Positions 28,356-36,134 of a stretch of DNA of 64,000 bases are shown piece by piece (positions within the stretch are counted from its first letter, which is position 1; each line of letters starts with the position of its first letter). Position numbers and translations under genes: made by a program. This DNA is from Pseudaquabacterium terrae (GTDB lineage Bacteria > Pseudomonadota > Gammaproteobacteria > Burkholderiales > Burkholderiaceae_C), in contig NZ_JABRWJ010000001.1 in assembly GCF_013266755.1 (NCBI RefSeq), positions 186,001 to 250,000 of the forward strand, read 5' to 3'. The notes under the pieces are model-generated. The model saw only the letters and a program-made list of their open reading frames with translations. It ran no database searches and had not been told where the DNA came from.

Positions 28356-29115
28356 CGGCCAGCTGCTGGCGCTTGCGCCGCGCGCGCAGGTTCAGCGCCT
28401 CGACCGCCAGCGAGAAGGCCATCGACGCGTAGATGTAGCCCTTGGGCACGTGCGCGTCGAAGGCTTCGGCCGTCAGCGCCATGCCGACCATCACCAGGAA
28501 GGCCAGCGCCAGCACCTTGACCGACGGATGGCTGTCGACGAATTCGCCGATCGGCTTGGACGCCCACAGCATCACGCCGACCGCGGCGATCACCGCGGCC
28601 GCCATCACGGCGAGCTGGTCGACCATGCCGACGGCGGTGATCACCGAGTCGAGCGAGAAGACGATGTCGATCACCGCGATCTGGCCGATCGTCGCCCACA
28701 GCATCGTGCGGCGCGCGGCCAGCGCCGCGGCGTCGAGCGTGCTTTCTTCGGCGCCGGCCGCCGGCGTGTCGCGCAGGTCACGCGCCTCGACCTCGACGAA
28801 GATCTCGTGCGAGGCCTTGTAGAGCAGGAACAGACCGCCCCCCAGCAGCACCAGGTCGCGCCCGCTGATCGATTGACCGAGCAGGCTGAAGAGCTCTTCC
28901 TTCAGCCCCATCACCCAGCTCAGCGAGAACAGCAGCGCCAGCCGCGTCACCATCGCGAACGCCAGGCCCAGGCGCCGCGCGCTGTTGCGCTGCTCCGGCG
29001 GCAGGCGGCCGACGAGGATCGAGATGAAGATGATGTTGTCGATGCCGAGCACGATTTCGAGTGCGGTGAGCATCGCGAACGCGATCCAGACCTGGGGGTC
29101 GAGCAGCAGTTCCAT
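28342..29115 (-). CDS. TerC-family membrane protein
   Basis: 257 residues with seven or eight membrane helices. Signature acidic motifs are EIVLGIDNIIF (about 20-30) and IDIVFSLDSVITAVGM (about 150-165), which carry the conserved Asp residues of TerC/Alx proteins. Members export manganese or help load exported metalloenzymes. The start is the ATG at 29115 (MELLLDPQVWIA). The gene is divergent from an NhaR-like regulator, with a candidate operator between them. Confidence 0.9.
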   Translation of the reverse strand: MELLLDPQVWIAFAMLTALEIVLGIDNIIFISILVGRLPPEQRNSARRLGLAFAMVTRLALLFSLSWVMGLKEELFSLLGQSISGRDLVLLGGGLFLLYKASHEIFVEVEARDLRDTPAAGAEESTLDAAALAARRTMLWATIGQIAVIDIVFSLDSVITAVGMVDQLAVMAAAVIAAVGVMLWASKPIGEFVDSHPSVKVLALAFLVMVGMALTAEAFDAHVPKGYIYASMAFSLAVEALNLRARRKRQQLAVTGT

Positions 29116-29160
29116 GGCGGGGGGTCCTTCGGGGAATCCGCGACCATAGGCGCACCGGCG

Positions 29161-29178
29161 ATTCGCGTAAAGTCGAAT
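29161..29178. promoter_or_regulatory. Candidate LysR-type operator between terC-like gene and nhaR-like gene
   Basis: ATTCG-N8-CGAAT is a perfect 5-base dyad lying 34 bases before the regulator start and 46 bases before the TerC start. Divergent LysR regulators usually bind such a dyad between their own gene and the target. The assignment is positional. Confidence 0.45.
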
Positions 29179-29211
29179 TTCCGCGCCTGTCGCTTCGCAA
29201 AAACCGAAGCC

Positions 29212-30108
29212 TTGAACTTCAAGCACCTGCACTACTTCTGGGCCGCGGCCAAGGCCGGCGGCATCGTGCGCGCGGCCGAGCAGCTGCACGCCACGCCGCA
29301 GACGCTGTCGGCGCAGATCAAGCTGCTGGAGTCGCGGCTCGGCTGCAGCCTGTTCAAGAAGGCCGGCCGACATGTCGAGCTGACCGACGAAGGCCGCATC
29401 GCGCTGCGCTACGCCGACCAGATCTTCGCGCTCGGCGCCGAGCTGCAGACCGCGCTCGCCCAGGCGCGCAGCGGCCAGCGCACGCTGGTGTTTCGCGTCG
29501 GGCTGGCCGACGCGGTGCCGAAGTCGATCGCCTACCGCCTGCTCGAGCCGGCACTGAAGCTGCCGGTCGAGGTGCGGCTGGTGGTCCACGAGGGCAAGCT
29601 CGCCGACCTGCTGGCGCAGCTGTCGGTGCAGCGGCTGGACCTGGTGATCGCCGACGAGCCGCTCGGGCGCCGCGCCAGCATCAAGGCCTTCGACCATGCG
29701 CTGGGGTCGACGGCGATGAGCTTCTTCGCGACGCCGGCGCTCAAACGCACGCTGCGCGGGCGTTTCCCGGCCTTGCTCGACGGCGCGCCGATGCTGGTGC
29801 AGGGCGCGCAATCGGCATTGCGCGGCCGGCTCGAGCGCTGGCTCGCTGAAGCGCAGCTGAAGCCGCGCGCGGTCGGCGAATTCGACGACGCAGCGTTGAT
29901 GAAGGCCTTCGGCGCCGAAGGCCGCGGCGTCTTCATGTCGCCGACGGTGCTCGAGGCCGAGACCTGCGCGCAGTACGGCGTGAAGGTGCTCGGCCGTGCA
30001 GCCGGCTTGAGCGAGGAGTTCCACGCCATCTCGGTCGAGCGGCGCCTGAGCCACCCCTGCGTCGTCGCGATCACGCAGGCGGCGCGCGGCGGGTTTCTGG
30101 AGGGCTGA
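29212..30108 (+). CDS. nhaR: LysR-family regulator, NhaR type
   Basis: 298 residues from the TTG at 29212, which gives LNFKHLHYFWAAAKAGGIVRAA, the usual N-terminus of NhaR-like proteins. There is no in-frame ATG before the HTH. The HTH (about 17-45) reads IVRAAEQLHATPQTLSAQIKLLE. The effector domain carries LPVEVRLVVHEGKLADLL and the GRGVFMSPTV segment typical of NhaR. E. coli NhaR senses sodium and pH. Here the divergent neighbour is a TerC-family gene, so ion or pH homeostasis is a reasonable inference. Confidence 0.85.
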   Translation: MNFKHLHYFWAAAKAGGIVRAAEQLHATPQTLSAQIKLLESRLGCSLFKKAGRHVELTDEGRIALRYADQIFALGAELQTALAQARSGQRTLVFRVGLADAVPKSIAYRLLEPALKLPVEVRLVVHEGKLADLLAQLSVQRLDLVIADEPLGRRASIKAFDHALGSTAMSFFATPALKRTLRGRFPALLDGAPMLVQGAQSALRGRLERWLAEAQLKPRAVGEFDDAALMKAFGAEGRGVFMSPTVLEAETCAQYGVKVLGRAAGLSEEFHAISVERRLSHPCVVAITQAARGGFLEG

Positions 30109-30169
30109 TCGGCACCGGAGGGGCGTGACCGATGGGAAGTCACGCGGTCGCCGCTGCCACGACGCCGCC

Positions 30170-30574
30170 CTACTGGGGCTTCGGGAAGCGGCTCAAGTGC
30201 TCGTGGACGATGCGCAACTGGCCGTTCTCGTTGCGCAGCACGCGGGTGCCGCGCCCGCGGATCGTGAATGACCGGCCGGCCTGCGAGCCTTCCCAGTTGT
30301 AGGTGTAGGTGGCGGTGGCGGTCGTGTGATCGGTGGTCAGCACGACGATGTCGGAGAGGTAGAAGCGCGCCTTCCTGACGCTGGGGTCGCCGCGCCAGGT
30401 CTTCTCGAACACCGCCCGGATGGCCGGCCGGCCGACGAAGTCGCCGTCGTTGAAGCGGAAGTAGGCCCGCTCGTCGATCAGGTGCTCGATCAGGCTGAAG
30501 TCTTCCTTCTCGGCAAGCGCTTCGAACCGATGCAGGAACTCGACCACGGATTCAGCGGACAGCGATGCTTGCAT
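30170..30574 (-). CDS. NTF2/SnoaL-like (DUF4440-type) protein
   Basis: 134 residues from the ATG at 30574; the frame stays open upstream but that part is not protein-like and overlaps the GntR gene. The cone-shaped NTF2 fold is suggested by VVEFLHRFEALAEKEDFSLIEHLIDERAYFRF at the start and TATYTYNWEG / FTIRGRGTRVLRNENGQLRIVHEHLS at the end. The function is unknown. It lies 10 bases downstream of a GntR gene and is likely the last gene of the symporter-gntR unit. Confidence 0.75.
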   Translation of the reverse strand: MQASLSAESVVEFLHRFEALAEKEDFSLIEHLIDERAYFRFNDGDFVGRPAIRAVFEKTWRGDPSVRKARFYLSDIVVLTTDHTTATATYTYNWEGSQAGRSFTIRGRGTRVLRNENGQLRIVHEHLSRFPKPQ

Positions 30575-30584
30575 GTTCGCGAGC

Positions 30585-31292
30585 TTAGCGCGAGATCGAC
30601 GCGTCCTTGGGCGTCGGCGCCAGCGGCGCCAGCGTCGCGCGCAGGCGCTCGCGCGGATCGTCACGCGCGGCGAGCGACTGGCCGAGGGCGGATTCGACGC
30701 TGCCGATGTGCTGCAGCATCAGCGCCTCGGCCCGGGTCAGGTCGCCGGCTTCGAGCGCGGCGACGATGCGGGCATGGTCGGCGCAGGATTCGCGCGCGTC
30801 GTGCGTGCTCTGGTAGAGCGTGGCGACCAGCGTCGTGCGTGCGGTCAGGTCGCGCAGCATGTCGGCCAGCATGCGGTGGCCCAGGCATTCGGCGAGGCAG
30901 ACGTGGAAGTCGGCGAGCACGAAGGCGCGGGTCGCCGCATCGGCGCCGTCGACCGCCTGGCGCTCGTCGCGGATGTGCGCCTTCAGCCGCTTCAGCACCG
31001 CTTGCAGCGGCCGGCCTTCGCACTGCCTGAGCATGCCGCCCTCCACCGCGCGGCGCGCGGCGAAGGCGTCACGCGCCTCGTCGATCGACGGCTCGACGAC
31101 GTACCAGCCCTTGCGCGACCGCACCTCGACGAAGCCGCGCGCCTGCAACTGCATCAGCGCCTCGCGCACCAGCGTGCGGCTGACGCCGAACAGATCCGCC
31201 AGTTCCTGCTCGCCGAGGCGCTCGCCGGGTTTCAACTTCTGCGCGAGGATCGCTTCGACCACGCGCTGGGCAATGTCGGATTGGCTGGCCAT
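30585..31292 (-). CDS. GntR-family regulator, FCD subfamily
   Basis: 235 residues from the ATG at 31292; upstream in-frame starts add a non-conserved stretch inside the symporter gene. The winged HTH (about 1-70) reads LGEQELADLFGVSRTLVREALMQL. The FCD domain (about 80-215) keeps the metal/ligand-binding residues in DFHVCLAECLGH and the closing DHARIVAALEAGD. It sits 14 bases after the symporter gene and resembles the second FCD regulator at 36135. It probably controls the symporter or purine genes, with a small acid as effector (inference). Confidence 0.88.
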   Translation of the reverse strand: MASQSDIAQRVVEAILAQKLKPGERLGEQELADLFGVSRTLVREALMQLQARGFVEVRSRKGWYVVEPSIDEARDAFAARRAVEGGMLRQCEGRPLQAVLKRLKAHIRDERQAVDGADAATRAFVLADFHVCLAECLGHRMLADMLRDLTARTTLVATLYQSTHDARESCADHARIVAALEAGDLTRAEALMLQHIGSVESALGQSLAARDDPRERLRATLAPLAPTPKDASISR

Positions 31293-31306
31293 CACCAGAT
31301 CATGAC

Positions 31307-32638
31307 TCAAGCCTTGGCGGTGGCGGTCAGCGGCAGCGCAGGCACCAGCTGGTCTTCGCTGTCGTCCACCGTCGGCGCCGCACGTCCGTCGAGCACCGCA
31401 TGCGCCTGGTCGCGGTCGATATCCCCTTCCCACGCGGCGATCGCCACGGTCGCGACGCAGTTGCCGATCAGGTTGCCGAGCGCACGCGCAATGCCCATGA
31501 ACCAGTCAACCGACAGCACCAGCACCAGCCCGATCGCCGGAATCGCGGGAATCGCCTGCAAGGTGGCGGCGAGCACGACGATCGCCGAGCCCGGCACGCC
31601 GTGCGCGCCCTTGCTGGTGATCAGCGACACCGCCAGGATCGTCAGCAGGTCGGTCATCGAGATGGGCGTGTTGGTCGCCTGTGCGATGAACACCGCGGCC
31701 AGCGTGATGTAGATCGAGAACGCGTCGAGGTTGAACGAGTAGCCGGTGGGAATGACCAGGCCGACCGTCGAATCGCGCACGCCCATGCGGCGCAGCTTGG
31801 CCATCACCTGCGGCAGCACGCTGTCGCTGGAGGTCGTCGCGAAGACCACCGCGAGCTCCTCGCGCAGGTACTTCAGGAACTTCCACAGCGAGAAGCCGGC
31901 GAGCCGCATGATCAGCCCGAGCACGCCGAAGACGAAGATCAGCACCGCGCCGTAGAACAGCAGCACCAGCATGCCGAGCTGCTTCAGCGAACCGAGCCCG
32001 TACTTGCCGACCGTGAAGGCGATCGCGCCGAGCACGCCCAGCGGCGCCAGCCGGATGATGATGCCCATGGTCTTGAACAGCACCTGCGACATCGTCTCGA
32101 TGAAGTTCGCGACCGGCGCGCCGCGCTCGCCGACCAGCGCCAGCGCGCAGCCGAACAGCACGGCGAACAGCAGCACCTGCAGCACGTCGCCGGTGGCGAA
32201 GGCATGGACCACCGTCGTCGGGATCAGCTTCATCAGGAAGTCGACGGTGCCGCCGGAGGTCAGCTTGCCGGCGTTCTCGGCATAGGCGCCCATCAACTTC
32301 GCATCCAGCGCCTTCGGGTCGACGTTCATGCCGACGCCGGGCTGGAACCAGAACGCGAGGATCAGGCCGAGGATCAGCGCGACCGTCGTCACCGCCTCGA
32401 AGTAGATCAGCGCCTTGATGCCGACGCGGCCGACGCGCTTCAAGTCCCCGGCGCCGGCGATGCCGTGCACGACGACGCAGAACACCAGCACCGGGATCAG
32501 CATCTTGACCAGCTTGATGAAGGCATCGCCGAGCGGCTTGAGCTTGATCGCCAGCTCGGGCATCGCGAAGCCGAGCAAGACGCCGACCAGCAGCGCCAGC
32601 ACGACCTGGCCGAAGAGTGAACGCAGGAAACGGGGCAT
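31307..32638 (-). CDS. Dicarboxylate/amino acid:cation symporter (DctA/GltP family)
   Basis: 443 residues from the ATG at 32638. The DAACS fold is recognisable from VLVFCVVVHGIAGAGDLKRVGR, the serine-rich re-entrant motif VVFATTSSDSVLPQVM, IPTGYSFNLDAFSIY and SKGAHGVPGSAIVVLAATL. It takes up C4-dicarboxylates or acidic amino acids with H+ or Na+. Its place downstream of puuD and ahead of an FCD regulator hints that the substrate may be a purine-breakdown product, but classical dicarboxylates are equally possible. The last 40 residues are an acidic cytoplasmic tail. Confidence 0.9.
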   Translation of the reverse strand: MPRFLRSLFGQVVLALLVGVLLGFAMPELAIKLKPLGDAFIKLVKMLIPVLVFCVVVHGIAGAGDLKRVGRVGIKALIYFEAVTTVALILGLILAFWFQPGVGMNVDPKALDAKLMGAYAENAGKLTSGGTVDFLMKLIPTTVVHAFATGDVLQVLLFAVLFGCALALVGERGAPVANFIETMSQVLFKTMGIIIRLAPLGVLGAIAFTVGKYGLGSLKQLGMLVLLFYGAVLIFVFGVLGLIMRLAGFSLWKFLKYLREELAVVFATTSSDSVLPQVMAKLRRMGVRDSTVGLVIPTGYSFNLDAFSIYITLAAVFIAQATNTPISMTDLLTILAVSLITSKGAHGVPGSAIVVLAATLQAIPAIPAIGLVLVLSVDWFMGIARALGNLIGNCVATVAIAAWEGDIDRDQAHAVLDGRAAPTVDDSEDQLVPALPLTATAKA

Positions 32639-32681
32639 TGAAGACCTCCAGGCGAAGGGTTGCGACAACTGGACCACACGC

Positions 32682-32691
32682 TTGTATGCAA
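32682..32691. promoter_or_regulatory. Candidate GntR-type operator upstream of the symporter
   Basis: TTGTATGCAA (imperfect dyad; 8 of 10 positions symmetric) lies 43 bases before the symporter start. It resembles the short TTGTA/TACAA palindromes bound by FCD-type GntR proteins, one of which is encoded two genes downstream. This is inferred from pattern and position only. Confidence 0.4.
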
Positions 32692-32849
32692 GCAATGTAG
32701 GCAATGGTCGTCCCAGGGCGTCTGGTGTTTACCCGCGGGATTGGCGCATGGGCGCGGTGATCAGACGTGCACGAAAACGCAGCAATCGCGCCGGGCGGCG
32801 AGCAGGAGGCCGGCTCGAGGCGCGCACGAGGCCGGCCGCCGGCGCCGCG

Positions 32850-33080
32850 TCAGGCCGGGTCGGTCGAGCCGGCAGCCGGCGCCGGTGCGCCGGCGGAGCG
32901 CTCGCTCCACAGCCGGCCGCCGGTGGCCCAGTCGTGCCGGGCGACGTCGCGGAAGATCACGTCGACCGCATCGCCGCTGCCGCCGAGCACGCGCACGCAG
33001 GCCTCGGTGATTTCCTTGGCCAGCGCGGCCTTCTGCGCAACGGTGCGGCCTTCGAACAGTTCGACATGGATCGTGGGCAT
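32850..33080 (-). CDS. 4-Oxalocrotonate tautomerase-family protein
   Basis: 76 residues. After Met removal the catalytic Pro1 is present (MPTIHVELFEGRTVAQKAALAKEI), with the usual beta-alpha-beta fold. The AVDVIFRDVARHDWATGG segment matches tautomerases of about 65-75 residues. The C-terminal 10-15 residues are low-complexity. It follows puuD by 38 bases on the same strand, so it probably belongs to the purine operon. A role with an unstable purine-ring intermediate is possible but unproven. Confidence 0.85.
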   Translation of the reverse strand: MPTIHVELFEGRTVAQKAALAKEITEACVRVLGGSGDAVDVIFRDVARHDWATGGRLWSERSAGAPAPAAGSTDPA

Positions 33081-33118
33081 CGGGAATCCTCCGGCGGTTT
33101 CAACTGGGCCGGGGATTT

Positions 33119-34324
33119 TCAGCGCACTGGCGCGCCCGCTTCGAACCAGCGCTTGATCAACGCGCGCTCGGCGTCGGTGATCTGCGTCGCGTTGTTCAGC
33201 GGCATCAGCTTCAGCACCGCCACCTGCTGGTAGACGGTCTGCGCGTGCTGCTTGACCAGCTCCGGCGTGTGCAGCGCGACGTTCTTCTGCTGCAGTTGGG
33301 CGTTATGGCACATCGCGCAGCGTTGATCGATCACCGCCTTGACGTCGCCGAAAGCGACCGGCCTGGCCTCGGCAGCCACTGCGGCGGCCGACGGCGGCGG
33401 CGGCGCCAGCCACAGCGCCAGGATCACCAGCATCGCGGTGCCGCCGACCGCATGCTCCCACGGCACGCGCTTGCCCTGCACCTGCGCCTTGTGCCGCGCG
33501 ACGAAGCTGTGCCGTATCAACGCGCCGGCCAGCATCAGCAGCACCAGCACGAGCCAATTGTTGGTTCCCTGGTACAGCCAGCCGTAGTGGTTGGACAGCA
33601 TCGCGATCAGCACCGGCAGCGTGAAGTAGGTGTTGTGCACGCTGCGCTGCTTCGCGCGCTGCCCGTGGATCGGGTCGACGGCCAGGCCGGCCTTCATCTG
33701 CGCCACCACGGTGCGCTGGCCCGGGATGATCCAGAAGAAGACGTTGGCGCTCATCGCCGTGGCCAGCATCGCACCGACCAGCAGGAAGGCTGCGCGGCCG
33801 GCGAAGAGCTGGCAGGCGAGCCAGGACGCGAAGATCACGAACACCAGCACGCCGAGCGCGACGATGCGGTCGCCATTCTTCTTTTGACCGAAAGCGCGGC
33901 AGATCAGGTCGTAGACCAGCCAGAACGCGACCAGGAAACCGAGCGACGCGCCGATCGCTGCGCCGGCCGACCAGTCGTGCACGCTCTTGTCGATGAGAAA
34001 GCTGCCGGCGTTGAACAGGTACAGCACCGTGAACAGGCCGAACCCGGTCAGCCAGGTGCTGTAGCTCTCCCAGTAGAACCAGTGCAGGTGCTCGGGCAGC
34101 GTCTTCGGTGCGACCAGGTACTTCTGCGGGTGGTAGAAGCCGCCGCCGTGCACGGCCCAGAGCTCACCGTCGACGCCCTTGGCCTTCAGCTCCGGCGCGG
34201 TCGGCGCGGTGAGGCTGTTGTCGAGGAAGACGAAATAGAACGACGAGCCGATCCAGGCAATCGCCGTGATGACATGGGCCCAGCGCAACAGCAGGTTGGC
34301 CCAATCGAGCAGGTACGCATCCAT
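33119..34324 (-). CDS. puuD: Urate hydroxylase PuuD (membrane protein with cytochrome c domain)
   Basis: 401 residues from the ATG at 34324 (MDAYLLDWANLLLRWAHVI). Eight membrane helices cover residues about 8-310, with family markers WIGSSFYFVFLDNSL, GGGFYHPQKYLVAP and HWFYWESYSTWLTG. The C-terminal domain is a cytochrome c with haem motif CAMCH (336-340) and a distal Met in LKLMPLNN. PuuD oxidises urate to 5-hydroxyisourate in the purine pathway. Its partner UraH is encoded 1.7 kb away in a unit sharing the same operator palindrome. Confidence 0.93.
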   Translation of the reverse strand: MDAYLLDWANLLLRWAHVITAIAWIGSSFYFVFLDNSLTAPTAPELKAKGVDGELWAVHGGGFYHPQKYLVAPKTLPEHLHWFYWESYSTWLTGFGLFTVLYLFNAGSFLIDKSVHDWSAGAAIGASLGFLVAFWLVYDLICRAFGQKKNGDRIVALGVLVFVIFASWLACQLFAGRAAFLLVGAMLATAMSANVFFWIIPGQRTVVAQMKAGLAVDPIHGQRAKQRSVHNTYFTLPVLIAMLSNHYGWLYQGTNNWLVLVLLMLAGALIRHSFVARHKAQVQGKRVPWEHAVGGTAMLVILALWLAPPPPSAAAVAAEARPVAFGDVKAVIDQRCAMCHNAQLQQKNVALHTPELVKQHAQTVYQQVAVLKLMPLNNATQITDAERALIKRWFEAGAPVR

Positions 34325-34462
34325 CGCTTCTCTCACATCGTCAGTGGAAAGTGCGGCCACGCAAGTGTGCTGCACCTTCCTCACCACAGCGGGCTCTGTG
34401 AGGAGCGAACGTCGCGACCGAGGGGTTGACACCCGAACGGGCTCCGCGGCGACGTGCCAAAA

Positions 34463-34484
34463 GTGTATACACCATCGTGCACAC
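34463..34484. promoter_or_regulatory. Operator-like palindrome upstream of puuD
   Basis: The perfect 10-base palindrome GTGTATACAC (34463-34472) is followed after four bases by GTGCACAC. The same layout, GTGTATACAC-N4-GAATACAC, stands between uraH and the GntR gene. The shared pattern, absent elsewhere in the window as far as I can see, marks a purine-specific operator, most likely for the FCD regulator at 36135. Confidence 0.7.
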
Positions 34485-34578
34485 AATGGTTCGGGTAAAC
34501 CCTGGCATCGCCCGAGGTTCCCGTTGTCAGCCGGGCCGGCCGCGTCCGTGGACAAGAATGGATGCAAGGGGAGCGCAG

Positions 34579-35064
34579 ATGGCGATGCACCGCAAGGGAT
34601 TCACGTTGGTCGAAATGATGGTCGTCCTGGCCATCATCGCGATCCTGGCGACGCTCGCGCTGCCCAGTTTCCAGAGCAGCTTCGTGCGCAGCCAGATCAT
34701 CGAGGCGGTGAAGCTCGTCGACATCGCCAAGCGGCCGATCGCGGCGGCCTGGGCCGCCTCGGGCGAGCTGCCGCCCGACAACCCGAGCGTCGGCCTGCCG
34801 GCGCCCGATCGCGTCGTCAGCACCCACGTCAGCGCGATGTGGGTCGAGAACGGTGCAATCCACATGCGCTTCGGCAACAAGGCGCACGGGATGATCCACG
34901 GCAAGACGCTGAGCTTCCGGCCGGCGGTGGTCGAGGGTGCGCAGGTCGTGCCGGTCAGCTGGGTCTGCGGCCATGCCAGTGCGCCGCAGAAGATGACGCT
35001 GCGCGGCACGAACCGAACCGATGTGCCGGTCAACGTGCTGCCGCTGAACTGCAAGGCGGATTGA
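34579..35064 (+). CDS. Type IV pilin-like protein
   Basis: 161 residues with AGGGGAG upstream of the ATG at 34579. The class III signal is complete: MAMHRKG cleaved before FTLVEMMVVLAII, with Glu at mature position 5 and a hydrophobic alpha1 helix. Two cysteines near the C-terminus (WVCGHA and LNCKAD) can form the D-region disulfide loop. It resembles PilA/PilE rather than minor pilins in length. No other pilus gene is adjacent. It lies between puuD and uraH, so it is an orphan inside the purine cluster. Confidence 0.9.
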   Translation: MAMHRKGFTLVEMMVVLAIIAILATLALPSFQSSFVRSQIIEAVKLVDIAKRPIAAAWAASGELPPDNPSVGLPAPDRVVSTHVSAMWVENGAIHMRFGNKAHGMIHGKTLSFRPAVVEGAQVVPVSWVCGHASAPQKMTLRGTNRTDVPVNVLPLNCKAD

Positions 35065-35634
35065 TCAGGAGCCGGCCGGCTCGCTCTCCATGCCCTTGAA
35101 GAGATCGGCGCGGGCAATTCGGCAATCGATGCTGGCGAGCTCGAACTCGCCTTGCTCGCTCATGTCCAGAAGATTCCACAAGCCGTCATCGCCGAGCCGA
35201 AACACCTCGACGCGCCGGGTGTCAGGGTCGATCAAGCCGTATTCACGCAGCGATGGCAGACGGCGATAGATTGCGAACTTGCGGCTGCGGTCGTACTCCT
35301 GCGTGGAGGGCGAAAGGACTTCGATGATCAGGATTGGCGCTGTAAACACGGCCTGATCCGGCCCGAACTGCTTGTCGCAGGTGACGAACACGTCGGGGTA
35401 GAGCACAGCCTCGTCCGCCACCTGGACCTTCATGTTCTCGCTGAAGGCTTGGCACGGCGTATCGTCGAGTTGGTTCCCGAGGTGTCGCATCAGGTTGGCG
35501 ATGACCCGGCCGTGTCCACGCTTGCCGCCGACCATGGCGTAGACGTCGCCGCGCCAGAACTCATTGCGCTCCGGTCGGTCGCGCTCCCACGCGAGAAATT
35601 CCGCGATGGTCAGCTTTCGCAGCGGGACACCCAT
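35065..35634 (-). CDS. Uma2-family (DUF820) restriction endonuclease-like protein
   Basis: 189 residues. The PD-(D/E)XK-type core of Uma2 is visible: YPDVFVTCD (Asp), ILIIEVLSPSTQEYDRSRKFAIYRR (E-x-L-S-P-S then Lys) and the later YGLIDPDTRRVEVFR. Such genes are common in cyanobacteria and some Burkholderiales and their function is uncertain. The stop codon directly abuts the convergent pilin stop. With the pilin it forms a two-gene insert between puuD and uraH. Confidence 0.85.
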   Translation of the reverse strand: MGVPLRKLTIAEFLAWERDRPERNEFWRGDVYAMVGGKRGHGRVIANLMRHLGNQLDDTPCQAFSENMKVQVADEAVLYPDVFVTCDKQFGPDQAVFTAPILIIEVLSPSTQEYDRSRKFAIYRRLPSLREYGLIDPDTRRVEVFRLGDDGLWNLLDMSEQGEFELASIDCRIARADLFKGMESEPAGS

Positions 35635-35692
35635 GACTCATCCTTCACGATGCCTACGATCGGCGCCCCACGAGGGCACTCTGATCATAGTG

Positions 35693-36049
35693 TCAGGAGC
35701 CGCGATAGGTCGAATACGCCCACGGGCTGACCAGCAGCGGCACGTGGTAGTGGCCGGCGGCGTCGGCGATGCCGAAGTCCAGCGGCACGGAGTCGATGAA
35801 CGGCGGCTCCGGCAGCGTGACGCCGCGGCCGCGGAAATACGCAGCGACCTCGAATACCAGCCGGTAGCGGCCGGCGGCCATCGCCGCGGCATCGAGCAGC
35901 GGGCCGCCGTCGTTGCGGCCGTCGGCATTCAGCACGATGCGCTTGAGCGTGTCGGCACGCTCGCCGTCGAGGCGCTGCAGGGTCACCACCATGCCGGCGG
36001 CGGGGCAGCCGTTCATCGTGTCGAGGACGTGGGTGCTGAGGTGGCCCAT
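35693..36049 (-). CDS. uraH: 5-Hydroxyisourate hydrolase (transthyretin-like)
   Basis: 118 residues. Transthyretin-related signatures are LSTHVLDTMNGCPA (catalytic His in STHVLD), GRYRLVF and the C-terminal YHVPLLVSPWAYSTYRGS. It hydrolyses 5-hydroxyisourate from PuuD to OHCU, the substrate of the UraD domain encoded downstream of the divergent GntR gene. The start at 36049 lies 42 bases from the operator palindrome. Confidence 0.95.
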   Translation of the reverse strand: MGHLSTHVLDTMNGCPAAGMVVTLQRLDGERADTLKRIVLNADGRNDGGPLLDAAAMAAGRYRLVFEVAAYFRGRGVTLPEPPFIDSVPLDFGIADAAGHYHVPLLVSPWAYSTYRGS

Positions 36050-36090
36050 GGTTCGCCGTCAAGGAAAGTGCGCTTGCACGATGACTCAAA

Positions 36091-36112
36091 GTGTATACAC
36101 TTGCGAATACAC
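36091..36112. promoter_or_regulatory. Operator-like palindrome between uraH and the GntR gene
   Basis: GTGTATACAC (36091-36100), four bases, then GAATACAC. It lies 23 bases before the GntR start and 42 bases before uraH, so one bound regulator could control both directions. The same element occurs upstream of puuD. Confidence 0.7.
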
Positions 36113-36134
36113 GTCAACCCGTCCATCGCCCGCC

